From contig CAYFGQ010000003.1 of assembly GCA_964342525.1 (NCBI GenBank), positions 52,452 through 116,451 on the forward strand: DNA of 64,000 nucleotides. Direction: 5' to 3'. The DNA comes from G963676205 sp964342525. Its GTDB lineage: Bacteria > Campylobacterota > Campylobacteria > Campylobacterales > Arcobacteraceae. Of the stretch, positions 1-8,400 are shown piece after piece. Both the position numbers and the translations under genes were made by a program. Positions within the stretch are counted from its first letter, which is position 1; each line of letters starts with the position of its first letter. The notes beneath the pieces are model-generated. The model was given only the letters and a program-made list of their open reading frames with translations. It was not told where the DNA came from and searched no databases.

Positions 1-1539
1 ATAGATAAATAAAAACATCCTATTGATAGGGTTTTTATCCTCATCATGTATTTTACCTTTGATAAAAAATATCATAAGCATAGGCACTAAAGTGATAGAA
101 AGTACAGCACCCACTATCATAGCAAAGGTTTTAGTATAAGCAAGAGGTGTGAAAAGTCTCCCCTCTTGCCCAGTAAGTGCAAAAATAGGTAAAAATGACA
201 CCACAATTAAAAGTAGTGCAAAAAAGATAGGAGTACCTACTTGTTTGGATGATTTTATAATCACTTCCACACGCTCTTTATTTGTAGGATTATCTAGTCG
301 TGCTAAATGTTTATGGGAATTTTCTATCATCACTATCGTAGCATCTACCATTGCCCCTATAGCGATAGCTATACCACCAAGAGACATAATATTTGAGCCT
401 ATATTAAACATCTTCATAAGTAAAAAAGTAAGTGCCACAGTTACTGGTAAAATAATGATGATAATAAAAGCACTTCTTAGATGGAATAAAAAGATTATAG
501 AAACCAACATCACGATAATAGACTCTTCTATAAGTGTAGTTTTTAAAGTATTTATAGCCTTATCAATAAGCTCAGTTCTATCATAGGCTGTGATAATCTC
601 CACATCATCATTTGATAACTCTTTTATCTTTTTCTTGATATTTTGAATCACTTCGTATGGATTCTCTTGGTATCTTACTACTACAATACCACCTACAACT
701 TCACCCTGACCATTAAAATCAGCCATACCACGTCTAGGAGCTGGTACTATATTTACCTCACCTAAATCACCTAGTTTTATTGGCATACCATTTATAGTCT
801 TGATCACTATATTTTCAATATCTTTTTCATTTTGAAGATATCCTTTTGATTCGATAATCTTTTCATATCCATTATCTAAAAGTACACGTCCACCTGCATC
901 ATTATTGTTTGTCTTAAGTGCTGTACTTACCTCTTTAAAGGAGATATCATATTGTGCAAGTTTAGCTTGATCTAGGGTAAGTTCATAATTTTTTACAAAA
1001 CCACCCACAGCAGCCACTTCACTTACACCATCTACACCAAGCAGTCCATATTTTAGATAATAGTCTTGATAAGTACGCAGTTCATCTAAAGATTTATTAT
1101 CTGATTTAAGTATATACTGATAAGCCCATCCTACACCTGTAGCATCTGGACCAATGGAAACTTGTGCTTCTTTTGGAAGAGTTGGACTTAATTGGGAGAG
1201 TTGCTCTAAGATTCTATTTCTAGCATCATAAAGATCACTATTTTCTTTAAATATCACATATATAAGAGCATTTTCAAAGCTACTCATAGCCCTTACTGTT
1301 TCAATATTTGGCAAACTCATAAGATTTGAGATAAGGGGATAACTCACCTGATCTTCTATGATCTGTGGAGATTGCCCCGGATATTTTACTTGTAAGATCA
1401 CCTGAGGAGGTGAAAGATCAGGTAAAGCATCAAGAGAAGTATTTTTTATCGCCCAAAAAGATGCACCAATAGTTATAATTACGAAGGTTAAAACCAAAAA
1501 TATATTTTTTATACTAAGATCGATTATCTTATTTACCAT
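1..1539 (-). CDS. cusA: CusA/CzcA-family heavy-metal efflux RND pump (5' part, runs off left edge)
   Basis: The N-terminal 513 codons of an inner-membrane RND transporter that exports monovalent metal ions (Cu/Ag type) by proton antiport; the C-terminal half lies beyond the window. Translation from the ATG at 1539 gives a first membrane helix followed by the CusA-like 'SLDALPDLSPPQV' segment. The first periplasmic porter domain follows, and then the TM4 hallmark 'GGIAIAIGAMVDATIVMIEN'. The frame is open to base 1. An own -10 (TATAAT, complement of 1566-1571) lies about 27 bp before the start. Adaptor and TolC partners sit at 7437-9567 on the same strand, separated by unrelated genes. The family is certain; the metal specificity is inferred from similarity and partners. 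Confidence 0.93.
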   Translation of the reverse strand, partial: MVNKIIDLSIKNIFLVLTFVIITIGASFWAIKNTSLDALPDLSPPQVILQVKYPGQSPQIIEDQVSYPLISNLMSLPNIETVRAMSSFENALIYVIFKENSDLYDARNRILEQLSQLSPTLPKEAQVSIGPDATGVGWAYQYILKSDNKSLDELRTYQDYYLKYGLLGVDGVSEVAAVGGFVKNYELTLDQAKLAQYDISFKEVSTALKTNNNDAGGRVLLDNGYEKIIESKGYLQNEKDIENIVIKTINGMPIKLGDLGEVNIVPAPRRGMADFNGQGEVVGGIVVVRYQENPYEVIQNIKKKIKELSNDDVEIITAYDRTELIDKAINTLKTTLIEESIIVMLVSIIFLFHLRSAFIIIIILPVTVALTFLLMKMFNIGSNIMSLGGIAIAIGAMVDATIVMIENSHKHLARLDNPTNKERVEVIIKSSKQVGTPIFFALLLIVVSFLPIFALTGQEGRLFTPLAYTKTFAMIVGAVLSITLVPMLMIFFIKGKIHDEDKNPINRMFLFIY

Positions 1540-1565
1540 AGAATTTCCATTTTTTAAAGTATGGT

Positions 1566-1571
1566 ATTATA
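1566..1571 (-). promoter_or_regulatory. -10 element of cusA promoter
   Basis: TATAAT on the minus strand, 27 bp upstream of the cusA start. No good -35 is seen, which is usual for Campylobacterota promoters. It suggests cusA is now transcribed separately from the other cus-type genes. Confidence 0.5.
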
Positions 1572-1648
1572 GATTTTTATTGTGGAGTGAGTGTGAAATG
1601 TAGGTTTACAAAATAACATATATAGACATTTTGCAATCCATTACATCT

Positions 1649-1676
1649 TTTGGCTTAATCTAAAAAGAGATATAAT
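1649..1676 (+). promoter_or_regulatory. Probable promoter of pxpABC
   Basis: TATAAT at 1671-1676 lies 26 bp before the pxpA start and is preceded by a T-rich stretch typical of epsilonproteobacterial sigma70 promoters. There is no consensus -35. 'AGGGGA' before the ATG serves as ribosome binding site. Confidence 0.45.
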
Positions 1677-1702
1677 TCCTTTTTATTACACAGGGGAATA
1701 CA

Positions 1703-2452
1703 ATGGCAAGTATGGCAAATAGAATCACATTAAATTGTGATTTAGGTGAGAGTTTTGGTGCATGGAAGATGGGTGAAGATGAACTTATCATGCCCCATAT
1801 TGATATGGTAAATCTTGCATGCGGATTTCACGCGGCAGATCCAATGACTATGGATAGATCAATCAAACTAGCAGAAGAAAATGATCTATATATAGGTGCA
1901 CATCCATCATACCCAGATCTTATGGGTTTTGGTAGAAGATCTATGAAATGTAGCTATGAAGAGATAGAAAATATAGTACTTTATCAGCTAGGAGCACTTG
2001 ATGCCTTTTGTAAAAAACACAATTCAAGATTTGTATATGTAAAACCCCATGGGGCTTTATATAATGATATGATGAACGATACAGGTATACTTGAAGCTAT
2101 GCTAAGAGCTATAAATGCCTTTGATAAATCTTTAATGCTTATGGTTTTATCTAGTGAGAGAAATGATGAGTTAAAAAAGGTAGCTAGCAAATATAATGGC
2201 TATCTTTTATTTGAAGCATTTTTAGATAGAAACTATAATGATGATGGATCACTTATTCCAAGGGATCAAGAAAATGCTGTGATTCATGATGCAGATGAAG
2301 TACTTAAAAGGATACAAGAGCTACGAGAGCATAAATATATAAAAAGTATAAATGGAAAAGAGCTTAAGTTTAAAGTGGATACCCTATGTGTACATGGGGA
2401 CAATAAAGAAGCCCTAGAGTTTATAAAAAAGATAAGAAAAATCGTAGACTAA
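1703..2452 (+). CDS. pxpA: 5-oxoprolinase subunit A (LamB/YcsF family)
   Basis: A 249-residue cytoplasmic protein of the LamB/YcsF family, part of the ATP-dependent PxpABC 5-oxoprolinase that converts pyroglutamate to glutamate. Family hallmarks are 'LNCDLGESFGAWKMGED' at residues 10-26, 'NLACGFHAADP' near 37-47, 'GAHPSYPD' and 'VKPHGALYN'. Length is normal for the family. The TAA stop overlaps the next ATG by one base (TAATG), so it is translationally coupled to pxpB. It is the first gene of a three-gene operon with a -10 box just upstream. The assignment is firm from sequence and gene order. Confidence 0.95.
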   Translation: MASMANRITLNCDLGESFGAWKMGEDELIMPHIDMVNLACGFHAADPMTMDRSIKLAEENDLYIGAHPSYPDLMGFGRRSMKCSYEEIENIVLYQLGALDAFCKKHNSRFVYVKPHGALYNDMMNDTGILEAMLRAINAFDKSLMLMVLSSERNDELKKVASKYNGYLLFEAFLDRNYNDDGSLIPRDQENAVIHDADEVLKRIQELREHKYIKSINGKELKFKVDTLCVHGDNKEALEFIKKIRKIVD

Positions 2453-3129
2453 TGCAAATAAAAATAGCCTCAGTAGATTCACTAATCATCTATTTTGGAG
2501 ATACTATCTCAAAAGAGATAAACCAAAAAGTAAAAGGTGCATATATACACCTAAATAAACTAAATGATAAATCAATTTTAGAGCTTGTACCATCATACAA
2601 CTCTATACTTATCACCTATGATATATTTAAATATGACTATGAATCTATGAAAAGCTATTTAGAAGATGAACTATCAAAAGTTAGTATTGATGAAGAAAAT
2701 GAAACTAAACTTATCACAGTAGATGTATACTATGGAAAAGAAGTGGGACTTGATCTACAAAGGATAGCAGATATACACAAAATAAGTATACAAGAAGTGA
2801 TAAATATACACTCATCAAAAATATATGATGTATATACAATTGGTTTTCTTCCCGGCTTTGCATATCTTGGAGAAGCGGACAAAACCATACAAACACCAAG
2901 ATTGGAATCTCCAAGAAAAAAGATAGCTAAAAACTCAGTAGCCATAGCAGATGCTCAAACAGCAGTATATCCTATAGACTCCCCGGGAGGATGGAATATA
3001 CTAGGAAAAACAGCCTTTAACTTTTTTGATAAATCCTTAAGTACACTCAGCCCAATAGATATAAATACACAAATCAAATTTAATCCCATCACAAAAGATA
3101 AGTTTTTAAATCAAGGTGGTATTTTATGA
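2452..3129 (+). CDS. pxpB: 5-oxoprolinase subunit B (KipI-like)
   Basis: A 225-residue homologue of KipI/PxpB, which joins PxpA and PxpC to cleave 5-oxoproline. Visible motifs are 'SYNSILITYD' in the N-terminal half, then 'YTIGFLPGFAYLGEAD' and the C-terminal 'VAIADAQTAVYPIDSPGGWNILG', both typical of the cyclophilin-like KipI fold. It overlaps pxpA by one base and pxpC by four (ATGA). Older annotations call this an allophanate hydrolase subunit 1 or KipI kinase inhibitor; the pxpABC order makes oxoprolinase the better reading. Confidence 0.94.
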   Translation: MQIKIASVDSLIIYFGDTISKEINQKVKGAYIHLNKLNDKSILELVPSYNSILITYDIFKYDYESMKSYLEDELSKVSIDEENETKLITVDVYYGKEVGLDLQRIADIHKISIQEVINIHSSKIYDVYTIGFLPGFAYLGEADKTIQTPRLESPRKKIAKNSVAIADAQTAVYPIDSPGGWNILGKTAFNFFDKSLSTLSPIDINTQIKFNPITKDKFLNQGGIL

Positions 3130-4049
3130 GTGGATTAAAAGTAGTAAAATCTGGAATCTTAACACTTATCCAAGATAAGGGAAGATTTGGACTAAACCAC
3201 CTTGGAGTAAGTCATTCTGGTTATCTTGACGAATACTCTGCACTTTGGGCAAATAAACTACTAAACAATAACTCAAATGATGCCCTACTAGAGATACTAT
3301 TTGGTGGAGTTGAGTTTACAGCTGAGGAGCAAACTACTATATCCATCACAGGGGCAAAGTGTGAATTTTATATAAATGACAAATCAAAAAACACTTGGCA
3401 AAGTCATAATATAAATGCTGGAGATTCTATAAAAATAGGAAAAATCCTAAATGGAAATAGAATCTATTTAGCCATAAAAAATGGATTTAAGATAAATAAA
3501 GAGTTTGGAAGTGTAGCTACCTCTATAAAAGAAGGATTTGGAGGATTAAAAGATGGAGAGAAAATCAAAACAAACTCTACAATTAATTATCAGCCATCGA
3601 AAAAACAAACATCAAAAAAAGTACAAAAAGACCTTATCCCAAACTATGAAGAGCCACTGACACTTAGGGTAATACTCTCATATCAAAATGAATATTTTCC
3701 CAAAAAAGAATTAGATAAATTTTTCAACACTCCCTTTGAAATCACCCCAGATTTTAATAGAATGGCCTGTAAACTAAAAGGCGAAGCAATCCACTGCGAT
3801 ATAAATGGAATCATCTCAGAGGGTATAAGTTTTGGAGCTATTCAAATCCCAAAAGATGGACAACCTATCATTTTATTAAAAGAGAGACAAACTATTGGAG
3901 GCTATCCAAAAATAGGATCAGTAATTCCAATAGATTGTTTTAAATTAGCTCAGGCTAAGATAGGAAGTTTTGTAAGATTTGAGCCTATAAATATACAAGA
4001 ATCACAAAAAAAGATGAGGAATTTTTACAGCATATTTGACAAGAACTAA
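3126..4049 (+). CDS. pxpC: 5-oxoprolinase subunit C (KipA-like)
   Basis: A 307-residue biotin-dependent-carboxylase-like/KipA protein, the third PxpABC subunit. It begins with the family motif 'VVKSGILTLIQDKGRFG' and continues 'LGVSHSGYLDEYSALWAN'. The C-terminal half contains 'RMACKLKGEAI', 'GISFGAIQIPKDGQPIILL' and 'RQTIGGYPKIGSV'. The start overlaps the pxpB stop in ATGA. It closes the operon; no clear terminator precedes the helicase gene. Confidence 0.94.
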   Translation: MSGLKVVKSGILTLIQDKGRFGLNHLGVSHSGYLDEYSALWANKLLNNNSNDALLEILFGGVEFTAEEQTTISITGAKCEFYINDKSKNTWQSHNINAGDSIKIGKILNGNRIYLAIKNGFKINKEFGSVATSIKEGFGGLKDGEKIKTNSTINYQPSKKQTSKKVQKDLIPNYEEPLTLRVILSYQNEYFPKKELDKFFNTPFEITPDFNRMACKLKGEAIHCDINGIISEGISFGAIQIPKDGQPIILLKERQTIGGYPKIGSVIPIDCFKLAQAKIGSFVRFEPINIQESQKKMRNFYSIFDKN

Positions 4050-4087
4050 ATATATGCTACAATCACGAAAAAATCAAAGGATTTTAT

Positions 4088-5458
4088 ATCAATTTTTCAA
4101 CACTAAATATATCAAAAGAGTTTTTACAAAACATTGACTCTTTAGGATATAAACAAATGACAGATATCCAAGCAGAATCTGTACCACATATCTTAGAGGG
4201 TAAAGATATCATCGCCCAAGCAAAAACAGGCTCAGGAAAAACAGTATCTTTTGGGATAGGATTGGTAAATAAACTAAATGTAAAAAAGTTTAGAATCCAA
4301 ACAGTTGTACTATGTCCTACAAGAGAGTTAGCAAATCAAGTAGCTGGAGAGTTAAGAAAACTTATCAGACATATCCATAATGTAAAAATCCTAACCATAT
4401 GTGGAGGTATGCCTTTTAAGCCACAAGCAACTTCACTTTTTCATGGAGCACATATCATAGTTGGAACTCCTGGGCGTATACTAAAACATTTACAAGAAGA
4501 AAACCTTAGCTTTAAAGATGTAAATACTTTGGTACTTGATGAAGCAGATAGAATGCTTGATATGGGATTTAATGAAGATATAAATACTATCATAGATTAT
4601 ATGCCAAAAGATAGACAAACCCTACTATTTTCTGCAACTTTTCAAGATGATATAGAAGAGTTAAGTTCACATATCCTAAAAGAACCAGTAAGAGTAAGTA
4701 CTACACAAAAAGAGGAAAAAGTAAAAATAAAACAGGCTTTTTATCAAATAGAAACAGAATCAAAAATTGAAATACTACCTTTTGTATTTAGCACATATAC
4801 ACCAAAAAGTGTAGTGATATTTTGTAATACAAAAATAGCTTGTGATGAAGTAGGTGATGACCTTTACGAGATGGGATTTGATGTACAAGTTTTACACTCA
4901 GACCTTGATCAAAAAGAGAGAGATGAGACCCTTATATTATTTGCAAATAAATCCTATCCTATTTTAATAGCTACAGATGTGGCAGCACGGGGTCTAGATA
5001 TAGATGATATCGATCTAGTAGTAAACTATGATATAGCCCATGAGCCTGCAATTCATACCCACAGAATAGGAAGAAGTGCAAGAGCTGGGAAAAGTGGAGT
5101 GAGTGTAGGTCTTGTAAATGGTAATGATCTATATAAATTTGAAGATATATCGGAAACATATGATGAAAAGTTTGAATTACTTCATTGTGATACATTAAAA
5201 AATGATCCCAATTATGAGCTTGAAGGTGATTATAAAACCATGTATATAAATGGTGGTAAAAAAAATAAACTTCGAGCTGGAGATATCCTAGGAGCTTTTA
5301 TCCAAGATATAGGATTAGAGAAAGATGATATAGGGAAAATCAATACTTTTGCCTTCCATACCTATGTGGCTATAAAAAAAGAAGTATTTGAAAAAGCCTT
5401 TAAAGCCATCCAAACTAAGAAAATAAAGGGCAAATTCTTCAGAATATTCAAAAGATAG
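4088..5458 (+). CDS. dbpA: DEAD-box ATP-dependent RNA helicase (DbpA-like), probable ATC start
   Basis: An RNA helicase probably acting in ribosome assembly. Core motifs are present: 'AQAKTGSGKT' (motif I), 'PTRELANQ' (Ia), 'DEAD' in 'VLDEADRMLDMGF' (II), 'SAT' (III), 'IATDVAARGLD' (V) and 'HRIGRSARAG' (VI). A DbpA-type RNA-binding C-terminal domain ends the protein. The first in-frame ATG (4157) would cut off the Q-motif region. The frame is open upstream and encodes 'NFSTLNISKEFLQNIDSLGY', typical DbpA N-terminus, directly after AAAGGA (4076-4081) and a 6-nt spacer. The codon at the expected start is ATC (4088). The start is therefore non-canonical, or the first base triplet has changed. 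Confidence 0.88.
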   Translation: MNFSTLNISKEFLQNIDSLGYKQMTDIQAESVPHILEGKDIIAQAKTGSGKTVSFGIGLVNKLNVKKFRIQTVVLCPTRELANQVAGELRKLIRHIHNVKILTICGGMPFKPQATSLFHGAHIIVGTPGRILKHLQEENLSFKDVNTLVLDEADRMLDMGFNEDINTIIDYMPKDRQTLLFSATFQDDIEELSSHILKEPVRVSTTQKEEKVKIKQAFYQIETESKIEILPFVFSTYTPKSVVIFCNTKIACDEVGDDLYEMGFDVQVLHSDLDQKERDETLILFANKSYPILIATDVAARGLDIDDIDLVVNYDIAHEPAIHTHRIGRSARAGKSGVSVGLVNGNDLYKFEDISETYDEKFELLHCDTLKNDPNYELEGDYKTMYINGGKKNKLRAGDILGAFIQDIGLEKDDIGKINTFAFHTYVAIKKEVFEKAFKAIQTKKIKGKFFRIFKR

Positions 5459-5486
5459 AGAATTCTTTTGAATTCTTTGTCTTTTT
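5452..5486 (+). terminator. Rho-independent terminator after dbpA
   Basis: Stem GAATTC, loop TTTT, stem GAATTC, extended by AAGA/TCTT pairs and followed by a T run (5482-5486). It overlaps the last codons of dbpA. Confidence 0.65.
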
Positions 5487-5488
5487 CA

Positions 5489-5517
5489 TTGACAAATCAA
5501 ATCTTTTCCACTATACT
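5489..5517 (+). promoter_or_regulatory. Consensus sigma70 promoter of tRNA-fMet
   Basis: TTGACA at 5489-5494, a 17-bp spacer and TATACT at 5512-5517. This is one of the strongest promoters in the window and lies 27 bp before the tRNA 5' end. Confidence 0.8.
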
Positions 5518-5543
5518 TCGCCCCTATTTAAACAAACCCATGC

Positions 5544-5620
<77 letters not shown>

Positions 5621-5641
5621 ATTTTCAAAAATATTTTTACA

Positions 5642-6496
5642 CTATACTTTAAGCTTTGTCAATATATCAAAAGCATTTATATCAAATTTTGAAAAAGCAA
5701 ACCATTTTTTACCTAAATCTTTTAAACTAGCTCCAATATGATAAATATATTTATCATCCAATATTAAAAACCTATCATGGGAGTCTTTAAACTTTTTTAT
5801 TTCTATCTTCGGATATTGAGTATTATACTTTTCAAGGTCTAACTTTAATTGTCTACTTATCTCTTTTGTATAAATTATACAAGATATAGTTGCATCTCTT
5901 TTTGATAGTAAAGTTAGTACACTATCATCTATATAGTTATCAATAAGTACAATACTTTCTTTTGCACTTTTTATCAGATCACTTACAAAAATATAAGCAT
6001 CATAGACTTCTCCATCATAAAATATACCCTGTCTTGGTTTTATAGATTTATCCTCTATCTGATTTGAGATTAGATTAACTTTTTCTTTTAGAAAGTTTAC
6101 ATCATTTTCTAAAGAGAGAAACCTTTCATTTGTAATTTTTTCACCATTAATAGAATAACCACTTACAATATACTTCCTCAAAATAGATGTAGCCCATTGT
6201 CTAAACTTTACACCTTTATGTGATTTTACCCTATATCCTATAGAAATAATGACATCTAAATTATAGTACTCAATATTATAAGTTTTTCCATCTTTAGCAG
6301 TTGTCGCAAAATTTGCGACAACTGAATATTTATCAAGTTCACCCTCTTTAAAAATATTATTTATATGTTTACCAATAGTTTTAACATCTCTATCAAAAAG
6401 TATCGATATTTGATTTCTATTTAACCATACTGTTTCACTATCAATTGAAACCTTTAACTCTAATTCACCATCATTAAATACAACTTCATTATCCAT
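5642..6496 (-). CDS. RhuM-family protein
   Basis: A 284-residue cytoplasmic protein of the RhuM family, found on islands and phage-related segments. The N-terminal half carries the family block: 'TVWLNRNQISILFDRDVKTI', then 'HINNIFKEGELD' and 'YNLDVIISIGYRVKSHKGVKFRQWA'. A coiled-coil linker follows, and residues 165-284 form a C-terminal domain ending in a 'DRFLILDDKYIYHIGASLKDLGKKWFAF' type motif that resembles the phospholipase-D/restriction-associated fold. The function is unknown. It lies immediately 3' of tRNA-fMet, a common landing site for mobile DNA, next to a decayed antitoxin. The family is confident; the role is not. Confidence 0.8.
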   Translation of the reverse strand: MDNEVVFNDGELELKVSIDSETVWLNRNQISILFDRDVKTIGKHINNIFKEGELDKYSVVANFATTAKDGKTYNIEYYNLDVIISIGYRVKSHKGVKFRQWATSILRKYIVSGYSINGEKITNERFLSLENDVNFLKEKVNLISNQIEDKSIKPRQGIFYDGEVYDAYIFVSDLIKSAKESIVLIDNYIDDSVLTLLSKRDATISCIIYTKEISRQLKLDLEKYNTQYPKIEIKKFKDSHDRFLILDDKYIYHIGASLKDLGKKWFAFSKFDINAFDILTKLKV

Positions 6497-6595
6497 CTTA
6501 AAACCCTTGAATTTAAAACTTCAAAATGTTAACTAAAATATTTATATTTATTTGAAAACATGTCACAATGTAATGTTTTTGAATATCTTTAACAA

Positions 6596-6762
6596 ATCCT
6601 AATAGATGGAGATATGAACGAACTACTAAGCACATAGCAAAAGATACAGGACTAGGAAAAGAAAGCCTATACAAAACCTTTGAAAAAGGATCAAAACCAA
6701 AGTTTGAAACGATACAGAAAGTGCTTAATTCTTTTGAGGTTAAGTTGCAGGCTATAACATAA
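6596..6762 (+). pseudogene. Decayed HigA-like (HI1420-type) antitoxin remnant
   Basis: No intact ORF is present. From 6613 one frame reads 'HIAKDTGLGKESLYKTFEKG', then 'KPKFETIQKVLNSF', the C-terminal HTH of addiction-module antidote proteins, ending at TAA 6760-6762. A second frame at 6596-6637 reads 'ILIDGDMNELLST', which matches the segment that normally precedes this HTH. The two pieces are frameshifted and about ten residues between them are missing. There is no usable start codon and no toxin gene beside it. Confidence 0.7.
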
Positions 6763-6826
6763 GCATTTTTACAAAATCTTAAATTTATTAAATATGTTAT
6801 ATATTACATACTAAAAAGAGAATTGA

Positions 6827-7276
6827 ATGCTACCTAAAATAACCTGTCCTTCATGCAACCAAAAAACAGTTATGTTTATTTCAATATTTAAAAATTTATT
6901 TATTACTAATGAAGGAAGTAAATGTTCTAACTGTAAATCACTAATTCTCATAAAACAAGAATATAAGCAAATTCTTAAATATTTTATAATGATACTTCAT
7001 CCAATTGTATTTATTTTGAACATCATTTATATTTATGAGCCTTTTACTAGATACATGAATGAAACCATATTCAGTAGTACATTACTCCTAATTTTTATAA
7101 ACTTAATTTTTTTATTTATTCCAAACATTATTATTAATATAATTTACTGTTATTTTATACCTATTGTTGAGGGAACAGAAGAAGAAATAAAAAAAAGAAA
7201 TAAAATAGGTATTATAGGTTACAGTATAGAAATTGGAATAATTATTGTCATAGTTCTTATCATTTTAGTACTTTAG
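6827..7276 (+). CDS. Hypothetical zinc-ribbon membrane protein
   Basis: A 149-residue protein not recognised by function. Residues 6-40 hold two CxxC knuckles ('CPSCNQK' and 'CSNCKSL') that would form a zinc ribbon on the cytoplasmic side. About three hydrophobic segments follow, near residues 48-68, 80-112 and 128-149. It starts at ATG after 'AAAAGAGA'. It sits alone between the antitoxin remnant and the cus-type operon and is more AT-rich than its neighbours. It may be an accessory gene. Confidence 0.6.
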   Translation: MLPKITCPSCNQKTVMFISIFKNLFITNEGSKCSNCKSLILIKQEYKQILKYFIMILHPIVFILNIIYIYEPFTRYMNETIFSSTLLLIFINLIFLFIPNIIINIIYCYFIPIVEGTEEEIKKRNKIGIIGYSIEIGIIIVIVLIILVL

Positions 7277-7328
7277 AGTTAAATCAAAAATCAATTTAAT
7301 GGGTTATATTTTTAGGAGAGTTCAATGA

Positions 7329-7389
7329 AAAGAGATATTTTTAGGAAGAAGCTTACAAGAGGTAAGTGACTAAGTAAAAATATCTCTTT
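7329..7389. repeat. 15-bp perfect inverted repeat with 31-nt spacer
   Basis: Arms AAAGAGATATTTTTA (7329-7343) and TAAAAATATCTCTTT (7375-7389). It contains a 14-codon mini-ORF (ATG at 7325, 'MKRDIFRKKLTRGK'). It lies just downstream of the 3' end of the minus-strand cusB gene. It may be a terminator-like hairpin or a relic of an inserted element; no T run follows either arm. Confidence 0.55.
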
Positions 7390-7436
7390 GAAGCAGAAAT
7401 CTTTCAAAAGATGACCCAGAAAATTGATTTTATTTT

Positions 7437-8396
7437 TTACCAGTCATCACTATATAAACCATTAGTTATAGCATCACTATCCAATAAAAACAACGCATTA
7501 GTAACAATCATATCACCCTCTTCAAGTCCTTCAGATATCTTATACCCCTCAGGTATCCTCTGTGCTATAACTTCACTTGGGCTATATTCTTTCCCTTCTT
7601 TAAAAAATACATACTGTTTTCCATCCCTTTGGATCACTGCATTTTTTGGTACTACTATTATAGTCTCTGGTTTTTCATATACTCTGGCTTTTGCGAACAT
7701 GTTTGGGAATAGTTTTAGGTCTTTATTTTCTAGTATTACTCTTACTGGAATTGTTTGATCTTTTGCATTTATTGTTGGGTAGATTTTATCTATTTTACTT
7801 TTTATGGTTTTAGATATACCATCTACTTTTACATCTACACTCATCCCTTTTTTTATAAAGGCTATATCTTTTTGATATACATTCATTATAAGCCAAATAG
7901 AGCTTAGGTCAGTAATCTCAAATACATCACTTCCTGCTTTTATATAAGAGCCTTTATTTACATTGTGTTTTGTGATGTAGCCGTCAAATTTACTTTTGAT
8001 TAGAGTTGTGTTATCTTTATTTTTATCTTTTAGGTTTATATCAAAAAGTTCTATTTTATTTTTTACTGAGTCATGTACTCTTTTAGAGCTATTTTTTGCG
8101 ATACGTAGTTCATCGTATAGGTTATAAATCTCTTTTGAATAGATATCAAAAAGTTTATCACCTTTGTTTATTTTCATATAATCTTCATCGGCGTATAGTT
8201 TTGTGATATATCCTGAGAATCTAAGGTTTAGATCATATATTTTTGATTTATCTGCTTGTAGCTTTGCATAAAAATCTTTATAGTTTGAGATGTTTTTTGA
8301 TTCTACTGTTATTGTTTTTATGTTGAATTCTTGCTCAACTTTTAGAGCAAAAGCTAGATTTGTTATAAGAAATATACATACTAATATTTTATTCAT
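7437..8396 (-). CDS. cusB: RND efflux periplasmic adaptor (CusB/HlyD-like)
   Basis: A 319-residue membrane-fusion protein that links an RND pump to TolC. The signal peptide is residues 1-18 ('MNKILVCIFLITNLAFA'). The CusB-like barrel-sandwich halves include 'RFSGYITKLYADEDYMKINKGDKLFDIYS' and 'FDGYITKHNVNKGSYIKAGSDVFEITDLSSIWL', with a short alpha-hairpin between them. The beta-barrel and membrane-proximal domains contain 'FPNMFAKARV' and 'VPKNAVIQRDGKQYVF'. It is the last gene of the operon ytkA-like, tolC, cusB. The pump gene that should follow is missing here; a CusA is encoded at 1-1539. Confidence 0.88.
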   Translation of the reverse strand: MNKILVCIFLITNLAFALKVEQEFNIKTITVESKNISNYKDFYAKLQADKSKIYDLNLRFSGYITKLYADEDYMKINKGDKLFDIYSKEIYNLYDELRIAKNSSKRVHDSVKNKIELFDINLKDKNKDNTTLIKSKFDGYITKHNVNKGSYIKAGSDVFEITDLSSIWLIMNVYQKDIAFIKKGMSVDVKVDGISKTIKSKIDKIYPTINAKDQTIPVRVILENKDLKLFPNMFAKARVYEKPETIIVVPKNAVIQRDGKQYVFFKEGKEYSPSEVIAQRIPEGYKISEGLEEGDMIVTNALFLLDSDAITNGLYSDDW

Positions 8397-8400
8397 TTTA

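Noticed and set aside
149..586. Open frame of 145 codons on the + strand
   Set aside because: It is antisense to the clearly conserved CusA reading frame, which runs open on the minus strand through the whole segment.
7325..7369. 14-codon ORF between the inverted-repeat arms
   Set aside because: Too short, no homology recognised, and largely formed by the repeat arm itself; noted only within the repeat.
7411..7758. 115-codon frame on the + strand
   Set aside because: Shadow of the cusB adaptor gene on the minus strand; no ribosome site and biased composition.
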